A stretch of DNA of 64,000 nt, taken from assembly GCA_039881145.1 (NCBI GenBank), contig JAYKKI010000039.1:19338001-19402000 (forward strand), written 5' to 3'. How positions within the stretch are numbered: the first letter of the stretch is position 1; the number at the start of each line of letters is the position of its first letter. The notes under the pieces were generated by a model. It did no database searches. It was given only the letters and a program-made list of their open reading frames with translations, and was not told the DNA's origin. This stretch comes from Druceiella hillmani. Its lineage: Eukaryota; Arthropoda; Insecta; Lepidoptera; Hepialidae. The translations under genes and the position numbers were made by a program. Below are positions 22,945-35,160 of this stretch, one piece after another.

Positions 22945-24046
22945 CAACCATTAGATGATCATTCAAATGGAAGAAACACTGACAAATTGACGAAAGATTG
23001 ATCATGTAACTGTAATGATTGACACATCATTGAAAGAATGTTTACACTTACACGAACAATAATTCGTCAATCCATCAGTATTTCTTCAATATGTTTGAGC
23101 ATCTAATGGTCGCCATACGTTAGTTGCGACTTCACATTCTCCCTCACTGATTTGCAAATTATTATAAAAACTGTTAGGCGACTATTAGATGCTCAATCAT
23201 ATTGTATAAATACTGACGGATTGACGAAAGATTGATCATGTAACTGTAATGATTGACACATCATTGAAAGAATTTTTACACTTACACGAACAATAATTTG
23301 TCAATCCATCAGTATTTCTTCAATATGTTTGAGCATCTAATGGTCGCCATACGTTAGTTGCGACTTCACATTCTCCCTCACTGATTTGCAAATTATTATA
23401 AAAACTGTTAGGCGACTATTAGATGCTCAATCATATTGTATAAATACTGACGGATTGACGAAAGATTGATCATGTAACTGTAATGATTGACACATCATTG
23501 AAAGAATTTTTACACTTACACGAACAATAATTTGTCAATCCATCAGTATTTCTTCAATATGATTGTGCATCTAATGGTCGCCATACGATACTTGCGACTT
23601 CACATTCTCCCTCACTGATTTGCAAATTATTATAAAAACTATTTGTTAGGCGACTATTAGATGCTCAATCATATTGTATAAATACTGACGGATTGACGAA
23701 AGATTGATCATGCAACTGTAATGACGTTATTGAAAGAATTTTTACACTTACACGATCAATATTTCGTCAATCCATCAGTATTTATTCAATATGATTGAGC
23801 ATCTAATGGTCGCCATACGATACTTACGACTTCACATTCTCCCTCACTGATTTATAAATTATTATAAAAACTGTTCGTTAGGCGACCATTAGATGCCCAA
23901 TCATATTGAGGAAATACTGACGAATTGACGAAAGATCGATCGTATAAGTGTAAAACTTCCTTTTATAATCCGTCAATCATTAGACGATCAATCTTTCGTC
24001 AATCCATCAGTATTTCTTGAATATGATTGAGCGTCTAATGGTCACC
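22945..24046. repeat. 234-bp satellite built from a long-TIR MITE, about 4.7 copies
   Basis: The word GATTGATCATGTAACTGTAA recurs at 22996, 23230, 23464 and 23702, with a diverged fifth copy at 23934; spacings are 234, 234, 238 and 232 bp. Each unit contains an inverted pair. The left arm is GGCGACTATTAGATGCTCAA then ATACTGACGGATTGACGAAAG. The right arm is TTTGTCAATCCATCAGTATTT then GAGCATCTAATGGTCGCC. An ~80-bp non-palindromic linker (TTGCGACTTCACATTCTCCC) joins units. The last unit (23881-24046) is a clean, free-standing palindrome of about 166 bp with its own centre. The array therefore looks like a MITE plus flank, amplified in tandem. No coding content. Confidence 0.85.
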
Positions 24047-25355
24047 TTATTAAACATTCTGATTCAAAAGCTTCTGAAGGAGAAGCCCTTAAATTTCATA
24101 ATTCTAGCATACCATACAAAAAATCAGAGGTAGCAAGTTCAGAATGAATGAGCGAAAAAGGAATTGCTCTTATTTTATTAGTTTTAACCAAGCAATTAAA
24201 ACTAGCAACATTGACAAGTTTTTGTGACAGTGCTATAATGAGAGGTACTGAATACCTATGTTCGGAAATGAAAATTTTAACACTCGAACTTTACACAGTC
24301 TGGTGTTAAATTTGTATGGCAAAACAGCTTTCACGAGTTTCCAAGAATAAAATAATACGATTATATTAAATTATTATCGAGATAATCTATTTCAACGGCA
24401 ACGCAAGGGTTAAACGTCACGCGTACGGGGTGCCGCGTGATGTCATCAAAGCAAACGTGATGAATACTTTATTCTACTATGAATATTGAACTATACGAGT
24501 ATTATTTCACAAAAATAAAAATAATAGTGTTTTCCTTAAATATTTTGTTTATGGAGCTTCTATTCATAATAATGAAAAGCTTAAAGTGTATTTATGACCA
24601 GGAAAATATTCACAATAAAAAAAATTTTGTTGCTGCAATCTTAGTACTCCTCAAAAATATAATGGAAAAATGTTAGAGATAATATTTATCTTATATTTTT
24701 GAGAGGACCACAAAAAAAATCTAGCTATACCAATTGACCAACACAGCCTGTATACTACTTGCATCAATAAAAAATATATATTCAAAGTACTTGGTGTAAC
24801 ACCCGGTTATGCAAAAAAATGACCTCACCACACCTCACAGTACTTCTCACCGGACGCTTCGCGCTGTGAAATAGTTCGCCTTCCTGCCTATTATAACTTG
24901 CACCACGACGGCCACTTCATTGTGCACCACCGAAGACACTCGAAAAATATGAGGTCGAATGTGTAGGAAGAAAGCAGGCTACTTTAAAAAAAAATGAAGT
25001 CATAAATATAATTGACAATTGTAAGTGTACTACACGAATGATCGTAATGGTAAAACTAAAAAAAAACATTGTGCGTTTCAGTTCCGACGTGCCACTGGAG
25101 TTTACTCCTTAATTACGATTATCTTGGAATGTATAAGATAGGTAATACTGTGTTTAATATAAATATCATCTATCAATATATATCTTACCGATAAAGCATC
25201 GTTCATAAGAAACACATTCGCTTGACAGTTTTTTTCGTTGACTTACATGGCAAAACTGGTCTCTGTGAAATATTTTTTAACGAGATAATGTACGAGATAG
25301 TGCTACGAGACAGTGTCGTTTAACGAGATAGTGGTTTTAACGAGATAATGCCCAT
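24047..25355. other. no gene recognised
   Basis: Mostly AT-rich. CG-richer spots lie at 24400-24465 (CGTCACGCGTACGGGGTGCCGCGTG) and 24835-24960. Repeated GAGATAATG / GAGATAGTG words at 25280-25345 form an irregular short repeat. The 65-codon frame at 24479-24676 has no recognisable motif. Confidence 0.45.
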
Positions 25356-25357
25356 CT

Positions 25358-25606
25358 TGAAGAACCTTTCTATATATTGGTGAAAGATTTTTTTAATTCG
25401 TATGGGTAGTTTCGGAGATTACCTCGTACAATCAAACTTACAAAATTTAACATTTTATAATATATGATATTTTTTTAACGGAATAATATACCACCTATGT
25501 CTATACTGAAGGTCTTTTCTAAATATTGGTGAAAGAATCTTTGAAATCGGATAAGTAGTTTCTGAAGTTACCTCCTATATTCAAACTTACGAACTCTTAC
25601 ACTTTT
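25358..25606. repeat. diverged direct repeat, about 148-bp spacing
   Basis: CCTTTCTATATATTGGTGAAAGATT at about 25364 recurs as TCTTTTCTAAATATTGGTGAAAGAAT at about 25512. Both are followed by GTAGTTTCNGANGTTACCTC and TCAAACTTACNAA. Confidence 0.7.
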
Positions 25607-28150
25607 TTAACGCTCTGAACTTCTTTTTCCATATTTTGCTAATAAATAAAATTGTTCCGGATGACGACAATGTATGCGAAGAAATGTTAAATTATATGTG
25701 TATAAGATTTAATAAGGTTTGACAAAAAATTGTTTAACGATGAAACTTTGGCATTTATTTTTTTCATTAATATTTTTTTTCATTACATAGCTACAAGAAC
25801 ACACAACTACTTAGGAAAACTGTTACGAGAGTCCATTTTTAAATAACGCTGGGCATGCCCATTTACCATTATTATAGGCAAAGAAAATATAACTTTTAAT
25901 ATTCGAAACCAGAAGTAAGTGGTTCTTATTAGTACATGGTTTTAATTAATACAAAAAAGTTTAGGTAAGTTAAAATAGAAAATAAGCTTTACAATTAAGA
26001 ATGATTGCCTTTACAAGTACATCTTTAAAAAGTATTTCGCACTTTTAACACTTTTGAAATAATCGTTGAATTGGTAAGCAAAAAAAGATAATATAAAATC
26101 GGAACCTCGCCGAAAGCCACAAATTACTCTGTCCTGACAAATATATAAATGAGCAAATAAAATTCGTAATATTCTTAACTTTTGCGTTACGGTTTCAAAC
26201 AAAAATACATCAAGTACGAGCGTAACTCGCTCGACGGGTGCGCCGTATATGTTTAAGTATATATAAAAGCTTAAACACTCACGAGTACATATTAGGCTTT
26301 CTACAAATATTAAACATTATTTTCCACTATGTACATAAGTTGCCTAGAACGCTTAAAAAAATATTAGTGACTATCCCTCCTAAACAACACGAAGTATTAA
26401 ATTAAATTTATTTTTCGTTATTAAATCCAAAATTAAATCGATTTTTTTAGATTTTTGTTCACTGAAAAACTTGAAAAAGAAAATATTTTCTAACTCTTCC
26501 GAAATTTCAACAACATATCCCATAAATTTGTGTTTTGTGCATACGTCACAATTATTCTTTCGTCTTCACTTTTACATGTATTACCACTTTAGCCTGGCTT
26601 CGAGTTCTTTTTTTACTTAATCTGTATAGATGCCATGCAAATAACCTTTATAGTTTAGAAGCTAGAGAACGCTGACAGACAGACGGACTGAGATAGAGAC
26701 ACCATTACTTCCGAATGGATTTCCGTTCATCAGGACAATCTAAAAACGACTGAAAAAATTGAAATGATACAAATACAGTAAAATATAATTTGTTCGTAGA
26801 ATCTATTTTCAGAACATTTTTTTTCGATCAAATCGCGTACAGATTTTACCTTACCAAAACATTGTTATTTCTAAATATTATTTTAGTAAAAAGACTGAGA
26901 CAGTGGAATATTTACTTCCTGGAGAATACAATGTTTATTTGAAAAAATAAACAAACCTTCACATGGCATAAAGTGCATTAAAGGTAATTTTAAAAGCTAT
27001 AGTCATGCAATCATCTCTGTATATTAAATTTTTGTCTTTTTTGGATTTTCTTTATATTTATCAATTTGTGTTTATATTTTTAATCTCATTTTGCTCAATG
27101 AATCAATTGAATTTGTGTTTACAACCTCTACTTACTTTTGCTTATTGAATTTTTTGAATTTTTGGGTTCATTTTTTTAGTATAAAAAATAATTAAAATAT
27201 CATTGCGCTTAAGCTTTATTTACACCAAAAAGAGAAAAAGTGGAAACTAACTTTCCAGAAAGCACAAGTTATTAATTGAAAACTAAAATACAGAACCTTT
27301 ACTTCTAACTTCATATGGCTGTAATTTTTTTAAAAGTAATTGAATGTATCCACAGTGATTTTTCCTAGTAAAAAGGAAATTATTATGTAAAGCGCCACAC
27401 AACATTTAGAGAAAAATGTAATTTTTAAATGAGATTGCAACCGAGAAAAAAAAGAATAAAAACAACTTACCAATTGAATATCTAGTTGGGATCTATCTTG
27501 TAATACTGCTAAAAAACAATTATCACAATTGGATTAAAAAAAAAATAAATAACAAACACAATATTTTAGAAAAACTGATTTAAATACGATGATTTTACAA
27601 TACAAAAGTCATGCAACTAAAGTCGGACTGTCATTTTTTAAATTTAGAATAATTTTTATTTTTTCTGTCCACATTTTAATGGCATTTATCAATGTTACAT
27701 TTTAAATTGATATAAATAATTAAAACAAATAAATAAAATCGAAGTATCCTTGTGATTTTTGAATACTCTGCTTTTAAATACATTTTCAGTTTGCATTTAT
27801 GATTACTAAAACGAATGAATAATTTGTTTGTCTGTCTACCTGTCTGCACGATTTAACTCGAAAACTACAGAAGCTATGGACATAACGTTAAAGAGGTTAT
27901 AGTCAATAACTCTGGGATCAATTTTGCTTCAGTTTAATAGCAATATTCCAAACGATTCTGAAATTATAATCATGAAAATGTTACGTAGAAAATTAAACAT
28001 AATTTCCGCCACACACCTAGTGTAAGGTAGCGGGAGCTCTAGAATTTAGGTGGGGCATATATGCTGTAAGCCGTACGAGTACCAGGTAGTTGTGTTGAAC
28101 GGACATAACAGCGTATGACATTGCGTAAATACTTGTTACAAAATAAGTAG
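25607..28150. other. no gene; scattered repeat fragments
   Basis: At 26213-26255, ACGAGCGTAACTCGCTCGACGG is a diverged element E head. At 26663-26745, GACAGACAGACGGACTGAGATAG...TTTCCGTTCATCAGGACAATCTAAAAACG is a diverged element E tail. At 27828-27870, GTCTGTCTACCTGTCTGCACG with AACTCGAAAACTAC matches a common insect repeat motif. Frames in this stretch are short and AT-driven. Confidence 0.45.
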
Positions 28151-28475
28151 CTTTCTGTCTCTCTTTGTAATGACCCAACTACTATAAGAGCAAAAGAAAG
28201 AAGGCGATTACGGACTTACGCAGGCTATCCCGCTTATCGTATAAATCTCTTCTTAGGAAAGAATGATAAAAAAAAACGTTCCGCGTAATAGGTTCGTATT
28301 TGTAACGTGTCATACTCTTGGATAAGCTAGTATTCCATATACTCGTACATTGTACTTGCTTCAAACTAGATATTCTCAAGTCGGTCTAAACTCCATTGCA
28401 TATCTACATTTGGCACGCAAATGTTCATGCATAGTCTCTGAAGACCATGCATAGTTTCAGAAGAGCAGCCATTAG
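28151..28475. repeat. dispersed repeat R28, copy 1
   Basis: Matches 43089-43515 in the same orientation. Shared words include CTCTCTTTGTAATGA, AACTACTATAAGAGCAAAAGAAA, GCGATTACGGA, CATACTCTTGGATA and ATTCTCAAGTC. Substitutions are frequent. No terminal repeats or coding capacity are visible, so its class is unknown. In this copy the 3' portion reads ACATTTGGCACGCAAATGTTCATGCATAG without a (TA)n block. Confidence 0.85.
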
Positions 28476-29206
28476 ATTGTTTTGCAACTTTTTGTGTAAT
28501 ATTATTAAACTAAGTGAAACATGAGAAATCTCGGTAGGTAAGAAGCAAAAAATTCCAAATAATTTATTGTTGCGTGAAAGAATACCGGACAAGAAAGTAT
28601 TTGTGACGCTTAATATTTTCTAACAGATATACGTACCTATTACTTTTATGTACTCGTAACAGAATCAGTTAGTACAAAAAATACTGATATTGCACATTCC
28701 TAGTCCGTATATCGGAAGCTAGAAGCCTTCTAAATGTAATGAGATAGAAATTTATTTTTACCCGCGGTCTCGCCCTCATGGTATTTAACCCGATCCCATC
28801 TCTTCTAGTTGTACCTCATGCGTAACCCTCCATTCACCAGAATTTCCTGCCCGGCCGAAATATCTAGGTGCCGTGTAAATATACGCAACGTTAAATGATT
28901 ACCTTTATTGCTATTAAACTAAAAATGACAAGTGCTCAGTGATAGATGAACTTATGTAGCTATATTTACTTGCCGACAGTGAAAGTTATTTCCATAAATA
29001 TTCATAATTTTTCACAATAAACATCCGTGAAATTCTTATTGTGTTTTACCTACGGATGGTGTAAATATATGTCGTCACGAACCTTTCCTAACTTTTTGGC
29101 AGCGTGCTCAGTTTTTTTGTGGGCGGACACAATTTTTTAAAATTTATTCTTACTGCCTTGCTCCTATAAATTATAGCATAATTATATATAAGCAATATTT
29201 TATCTA

Positions 29207-29257
<51 letters not shown>

Positions 29258-30118
29258 ATCTATATGAAATTCCCTTAATATTCGATGAGCACTTTGGGGG
29301 TGAAGACGAACAATCGAATAAACAAAGTTTCACTTTTATTGTGTTAATAGGGATTTTATTTTAAGGAAGAGTCTATATAAATATGTGCTAAGGTGGTCAT
29401 AAAAAGTATTTACCATAGTTTGCGATATACAGTTGAAAAAGATTTTTTTTCAATATTTAAAATTTTTTCAAATTAAATCACGTTTAATCGTTTAATTATC
29501 ATAAACAGTACATATACAAAATTAACTTGTTAAGAATAATTAACTGTAAGTATAATATGTTTTTCTTTCTATTGAATAATACTCTCACTACTCCTCACTA
29601 TATAAGTCCGAATAAGGTGTTCGATACGTCGCGTCGTATTTCACTTAAATAACGCGATGCTCGGCGCCCGGAACGCATGAACTACAAGACGATTAATATA
29701 ACGGAATAAGATTTTCAATTTTTTATTTTTATAATCAAAAATAAATAAATATAAAACAATATACAAATTTCAAATTTTCAAACAATATATAAATTATATT
29801 ATTATTCATGTATAATAGTTTGATAAGTAAGAGTGATGGCGCCAGTTATTTTTGTCGTTTATATAATCATCAATTTTATAATACGCTTTTTTGAGTAAAC
29901 GTGTTTTCAAAACGTGTTTAAAATGTTTTTCTCACAATAACAACACATTTTCTGGTATTTTAGTACAGAAGCGTATAGCTGCCCTACAAATGAACTACCA
30001 ACTTTTGTGAGTCTGAAATTGGGAACATTCAGTTTATTTTTAATATAAAAACATATTGATTATAATCGTTTTATTTTAGTCTCGGGGCCTCATAGACGTC
30101 GATTTGCTATACATCTTG
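28476..30118. other. no gene; one (TA)n run
   Basis: A (TA)n microsatellite occupies about 29207-29255. Around 28760-28880 the sequence is slightly richer in G+C. No coding signal. Confidence 0.5.
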
Positions 30119-30120
30119 TA

Positions 30121-30214
30121 TACGTGTATAACTTATCTTATCTTATGTACGTGTATAACTTATCTTATATTATATGCGTGTATAACTTATCTTATCTTAT
30201 GTACGTGTATAACT
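30121..30214. repeat. 27-bp minisatellite, about 3.5 copies
   Basis: The unit TACGTGTATAACTTATCTTA plus TCTTATG starts at 30121, 30148, 30175 and 30202 with few changes. Confidence 0.9.
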
Positions 30215-30838
30215 TAAGGTAAACGGTGGAGACAAAAACGTCAATATTAATGTATTACCACTAAATTACCTAAAAAATAAAGCTGTACCAATTTTATTTG
30301 ACACAAAAATCGCTCGCGAAAACTCTAAACAAATCATTAAATGTATTTTTAAACATGTTTTCCTTATAATCCTTATAATTTCGTCCTGTCTGTCTGTCTG
30401 TATGCCACAGCCATTTTACTCGGAGACTGTTGGCATTATATAGATGTAATTTGGATGATAGGTGTCTTCCATGAACCGCTATATAATGAAAGGGTGGAAT
30501 TATGAAAAAAATTATATTAATGGTGGTACTTAATACGTGTAATTAAGGGATGAAGAAAAATCCAATGAACATAGGCGTGTGGGATATTGATAAACAAGTC
30601 TTAAAGTGGTATTGAGATTCTATATCATTTTCAAAATAATTTTTTTTATTTAAGTCAATAGTTGGTCAGATATTCGTTTCTAAAGTCTTATAAAGTGTGT
30701 CCTCTCCCTCTAACTTTTCAACTAACGCGTAAAATTGTGAAAAAAATTAAGGAACTTAAAATAAACTTTCAATGAAAATTGGTTTGAATAAGATATGTTG
30801 TGTAATTTTTAAGATATGGGATATTTTCGGTGCCGACC
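30215..30838. other. no gene; repeat motif
   Basis: GTCTGTCTGTCTGTATGCCACAGCC at 30387-30413 and the following ATTTTACTCGGAGACTG match the motif at 39209-39242 and 37440-37490, part of dispersed repeat P. Confidence 0.5.
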
Positions 30839-30839
30839 G

Positions 30840-31352
30840 GAAATCGGGTCGACTTTATTTATATACAGCGCGTGAAGCAATCTTCACCCGCTTTCCGCCT
30901 TAAAAGAAGTTCACCCTAAGTTCTCTTCTTAAAGTTTCCCTAATTTGTTTGTTCTTTACTCGCCGAAAGTCAGTCGGAAACTGAAACGGAGTCGGAAATT
31001 TATTTCGAAATTTCTAGAATTTTTTTGTGGTTTCATAATAAATTATAAATTGTCCTTTTAGGATTTGTTTTTTTCCGAATTCGAAGATTTCTGTACATAT
31101 AAAGCGCTTTTGCCTGTTGTAGAGTTGTTCGGAAAAGTTCAGATGGAATACGAGGCTTATTTGGAAATTTCTCGAATTTCTTTGTAGTTTTCATAATAAA
31201 TTACAAATTATCCTTTTATGATTTTTGTTGTTTTCTGAGTTCGAAGATTTCTGTATATATAAAGCGCTTTTGCCTGTTGTAGAGTTGTTCGGAAAGTTTT
31301 AGATGGAATACGAAGCTTATTTGGAAATTTTACCCAAATTTCTTTGTGGATT
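30840..31352 (+). repeat. 160-bp direct duplication, possibly LTR-like
   Basis: Units share AAAGCGCTTTTGCCTGTTGT at 31101 and 31261, preceded by CGAAGATTTCTGTANATAT and followed by AGAGTTGTTCGGAAA. The first unit starts near 31005 and a partial third follows to 31350. Upstream, 30850-30930 holds TTTATTTATATACAGCGCG, which looks like a TATA-type promoter start. That combination could be a solo LTR, but no second LTR, primer site or internal domain was found. Confidence 0.7.
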
Positions 31353-32472
31353 TTATAAATACATTGATAGTTATTAAGTTGTAGACGATTGTGTACTTTT
31401 CGGGATTAAAGATATGCACATATTTAATGTAAGTTTATTTTATAGTTGTTGGCAAATAATTAGATAAATACCGGGAAATTTTACGAATTTTTGTATCAGC
31501 GAGCCAACGAGTGAATCAGAATAGTGAGTCATCTGTTCTCAACATCTGTTGTGTGTTTATGCCAATACACGTTCGGTGCATTTAACAATTTGTTAGATAT
31601 TTTGCGAGTAATTATTGTTTTAAATAAAATTGGAGAAACTTTAATTTTTGAGCCTAGGTTACATTTTAATCTTGTTTTTTGCCTCCACTGTTTATCTTGA
31701 GTTTTACACATATACAATATGTATAGCAAGACTTCTATGAGGTCCTGAGAATAAAATAAGAGAAATATGACTAATAATTTTTTTTGTTTATTATCGTGTC
31801 TTTCTAAGGGTGCACGCACACCGGGCGCCGCTGGTAACATTATTGAAGCGATATACGAGTAGACGCACTGAACACCTTATCCGGACTAAAGAAAAACCGA
31901 TTATAATGACAGATAAATGTTCTTCTTAAGTTTCTTTTTTTGTGGATATTGTGTTTATGATAATTAAACATTTAAATGTAATTTAATTTGAAAAAAAATT
32001 TAAATACAAAAAATGTTTTGTTATTGAAAAGTAAGTTATTTATAAAAGGTACAGATTATTTTGTTATGTTTTCAAAGATAATCCGAAAAAAATATTGCTG
32101 TACAAATTAATCAACTGTATAGGTTGATTAATGAAAGATTTTTTATGTTTTCAATTACATGGATTCTGAATTTTTTTATGAAATATAGACAACTGCGAAG
32201 AGTGTTTCCAGATAGTTTTCTAGGAAATCGCGATTGGAGGCTTTTAGAACACAATCTGTACAAAAGACTGACATTTGGGACCTTTCAATCGTTGATCAAA
32301 AGTTTATATGTATACATAGTAATGCTTAAGTCAACCATATAATTTTAAAACTAAAATAAACTGAGAAAAACAATGAATTTCTAGTTTCTTTCTGTCTAAT
32401 TCGAATGAAGAAGAAGTGTAGAAGTGTAGGGGTGCGGGGGAAGAGAGAAGGGTGCAAAGTCGTTTATATTAG
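31353..32472. other. no gene recognised
   Basis: AT-rich sequence. 32403-32456 is purine-rich (GAAGAAGAAGTG...GGGGGAAGAGAGAAGGG). The minus-strand frame at 31529-31840 shows no known motif. Confidence 0.5.
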
Positions 32473-32637
32473 ATTAAAAGCAAAATTAGATTTTTACATT
32501 TTAATACTAGATGGCACCACTAGGTATGCGTCAGTTAGTTAACTGTTTCTTCTTGCGCTTATTGTATTTTATTTTACTTGAAATAAGAGTTTGTTATATT
32601 GAGAATACTTTGTTTTATTGAATAAATCCATAATCCA
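32473..32637 (+). repeat. Copia element, 5' LTR (recognisable part)
   Basis: From ATTAAAAGCAAAATTAGA to ATAATCCA this matches 36802-36974. Shared blocks include TTCTTCTTGC and AAATAAGAGTTTGTTATATT. The two LTRs differ at many positions, so the insertion is old. The true 5' end probably lies slightly upstream, but the first bases (usually TG) have decayed. Confidence 0.85.
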
Positions 32638-32640
32638 AGA

Positions 32641-32656
32641 GGTTATGGGCCCAGTC
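32641..32656 (+). promoter_or_regulatory. primer binding site of Copia type
   Basis: GGTTATGGGCCCAGTC follows the LTR by three bases. From memory, this is the primer site of Drosophila copia, which pairs with an internal half-fragment of initiator tRNA-Met rather than with the tRNA 3' end. It fixes the element's strand and the LTR boundary. Confidence 0.85.
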
Positions 32657-32743
32657 TACTCTGAAAATAAAATAACAGAAGAAAACGGCAAAAAAAAAGT
32701 TAAAATAGTTGTTTAAAATCTCAAACAAAATAACCTACCTCAA

Positions 32744-33541
32744 AATGGATTTCACGCGATCAAAGAATTTAGAAAAATTTGTTGGAAATAACTTTCATCA
32801 ATGGAAGTTTCAAATAAAATGCGCATTGAAGGCAAACGTAATTGATATTACAGTGACAAAACCAAAACAAAACAGTGCTGAATAGTCGAAAAATGATGGC
32901 ATGGTAATGTTTACTATAACCTCTTCCATGGACTTCAAATAAATTATACTGATAGAAAATTTCCATAGTGTTATTGAAATAACGACAAAACTGGAATCTA
33001 TATATGAACAAAAGAGTGCACTATGCAAAATTTTTATTCACGAAAAGTTTTATCAGTATAAAATCTCACCGAGTAACGTCACCGTAGCTAAACACATCTC
33101 AAAAGTTGAAACATTGGCTAAACAGCTAAAAGAATGTGGTGAGAGTGTTAGTGACAAGGCCATCATAACAAAAATATTGGGGATGTTGCCGCCCTAGTAT
33201 AGCCTAGCATATCAATACTACAAGCGTGGATGTCATTGAACTCAAAGCAGCAGACCATTGGCAATTTAACTGCTGGTTTGTTGGATGAAGAAGCAAGTTT
33301 AGTGGGTAGAGAAGAACAAGAGCCAGCACTTCTTGTTGTTAATAAAGGATGGAAGGTAAAGCCAAAACAAAATGAATCAATGGGGATTGGGAGCGGTACA
33401 AATCAAAATAAAACAACCAAACATAGGTTTGAACGCTATAATTGTGGAAAGCGAGGCCATTTTTCTAGACAATGTGGTGCTCCAAGAAAATTCAAGTCTA
33501 AAAAACCTCAACAAGAAGGTGCAAGTATATTAGCGTTTTAA
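32744..33541 (+). pseudogene. Copia gag (capsid) relic
   Basis: The first ATG at 32744 opens MDFTRSKNLEKFVGNNFHQW, the usual Copia Gag N-terminus, where the element's coat protein begins. Stops interrupt it (for example at 32883) and the frame shifts. The C-terminal part is open from 33230 to 33541 (103 codons), with LTAGLLDEEASLVGREEQE and a zinc-knuckle region ERYNCGKRGHFSRQC. A CCHC knuckle needs C-x2-C-x4-H-x4-C; here the first cysteine is arginine, so the RNA-binding knuckle is broken. A single stop at 33539 separates it from the protease, in the same frame. Confidence 0.9.
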
Positions 33542-33960
33542 GTAGAAAATAATGCATGCAACGCTAAAGAAAATACTTACAACCTAGATAGTGGTGCTTC
33601 TGCGCATACGACTTTTAGAAAGAATTTCTTTTTGGAGCTCTTTGAATGCAACCAGAAGTGTCTGGCATCGGCAAAGTATGAACAAAAAGATCTATCAATG
33701 GACAGTAGGAGACTAGGTTACTGAATGGTTGTTTTATATGTTCCAAGTTTGAGAAGAAGCTTATATTCCGAAGATGTGATAATACGAAAGTCCTACTCTA
33801 TTATCAAGAAAGATACAAGTGCATTAATTTATAAAGACAATGGAGATGGTGATGAATGCAAAAATTACAGAAAACCATTTGTATGAGTTGAACATTAAAC
33901 AGTGGTCCTAGATACTTGTAACTTGGTTCAAAATAATTAAAGTGACATTAAAATGTGGCA
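33542..33960 (+). pseudogene. Copia protease relic
   Basis: In the gag frame, after the stop, LDSGASAHTTF at 33584-33616 carries the aspartic protease D-S/T-G motif with its catalytic Asp intact at 33587. Further readable words (YVPSLRRSLYS) occur near 33737-33770. Stops (for example at 33721) and shifts follow. The protein processed the element's polyprotein; this copy cannot be translated through. Confidence 0.75.
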
Positions 33961-34680
33961 TGAAAGACTGAGCCTCATTAAACTAAAACAAATTAAGAAC
34001 ATGAGTGCAAACAGTTTCGTGGAAGGTTGAAAGTGAATGATAATGAATAAGGTGATTTTGTTAGTGAGGCACATGGGAAGCATTGCAAGTCCCCGTTACA
34101 CCAATCTGAGTAAGAAGAACTACAGCCAGGTGCTCTAGTACATAATGATATCTGTGGACCTATGAGTTGCTCATCAATTCAAGGTATGGGATACTTTATA
34201 TTATTAGAAAATGCTGCCATGAGTTACAGGAATGTATACTTTATTCAAAACAAAAGTCATGTCATGGAAATGTTCGAGAAATACAATGCTATACTTAAAA
34301 ATAAATTCATACACAATATCAAAATATTACATACCGACAATGGAATAGAGTATGTAAATAAGGCTTTTAAAGAATATACAAACAGAGAGGGAATAGTTCA
34401 TGAGTGTACTGCACCGTATACACCTGAACAGAATGGACATGCAGATAGGGAGGATAGAACCATAGTGGAGAGTGCACGTTCAATGTTACATGCTCGAGAT
34501 GTGCAGTTGGATTTATGGGCAGAAGCTATGAACTGTGCGGTATATTTATTAAATAGAGCATCTTCCACACAGACTCCTAATACAACACCAACTATAGAAT
34601 GAAAATAAAGTTATCAAGAAATGTCAAGAAAATAAATATATCAAGAAATTTCATCTTTCATGAACATCAATTTCCAATTA
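33950..34680 (+). pseudogene. Copia integrase relic
   Basis: The zinc-binding start (W-H-E-R-L at 33957) has lost the usual G-H after R-L, and the following C-x2-C pair is degraded near 34070-34100. The catalytic core is open over 34162-34602. The first Asp lies in HNDICGP just upstream at 34142; the second is HTDNG at 34331. At the third catalytic position, exactly 35 residues after the second, the usual Glu is Asp (PEQNG-HAD-RE at about 34424-34452). The C-terminal part keeps LWAEAMNCAVYLLNR, well conserved in the family. A stop ends the frame at 34600. Confidence 0.9.
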
Positions 34681-35160
34681 CAAGAAAGAATTTGAACAAA
34701 TAAGTATTGCTGATATAGATACGAAAAGAAATCAGAATAAAACAGAAACAATAAGTCAGAATTAGACAGTTAACGTAGAGGATACTTTAATTGAAAATTC
34801 GTCAACGGAGACAGCTTCTTGAGTTGTAACAGTGATGACCCTACATACGAACCGCCTCAAGAATTAGAAGGCTTACCATCAAGGACTATAAATTTAAGGC
34901 CAAGACTTAATAGAAACTTTGAAGCAAATCTTGTCGAGCTGTGATAACCTCAAACATATGCATCAGCGCACTAAATACTCCACAGAAAAGTGAATGGTCT
35001 TAATCTATTAAATAAGAATTGAATGCACACAAAGAAAACGATACTTAGACCGCGGTTAATTGATATCGTCAGCGAATACTTACTACAAAGTGGATTTTTA
35101 CTATTAAAAGAAATGAGAATAATCGAATTGTAAGGCTCATTTATGTGCACGCGGGTTTAG
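34681..35160 (+). pseudogene. Copia integrase-RT linker, decayed
   Basis: This stretch lies between the integrase and reverse transcriptase remnants. Recognisable words are few (an acidic DPTYEPPQELEG-like run near 34836-34871). Stops occur in all frames. It is assigned to the element by position. Confidence 0.6.

Noticed and set aside
30840..31352. Solo LTR or gypsy/BEL LTR
   Set aside because: TATA-like sequence and internal duplications are suggestive, but there is no second LTR, primer site, polypurine tract or target duplication. Listed only as a duplication.
31529..31840. 103-codon minus-strand gene
   Set aside because: No recognisable motif, Lys/Ile/Leu-rich as expected from AT-rich DNA, and no neighbouring exon-like signal.
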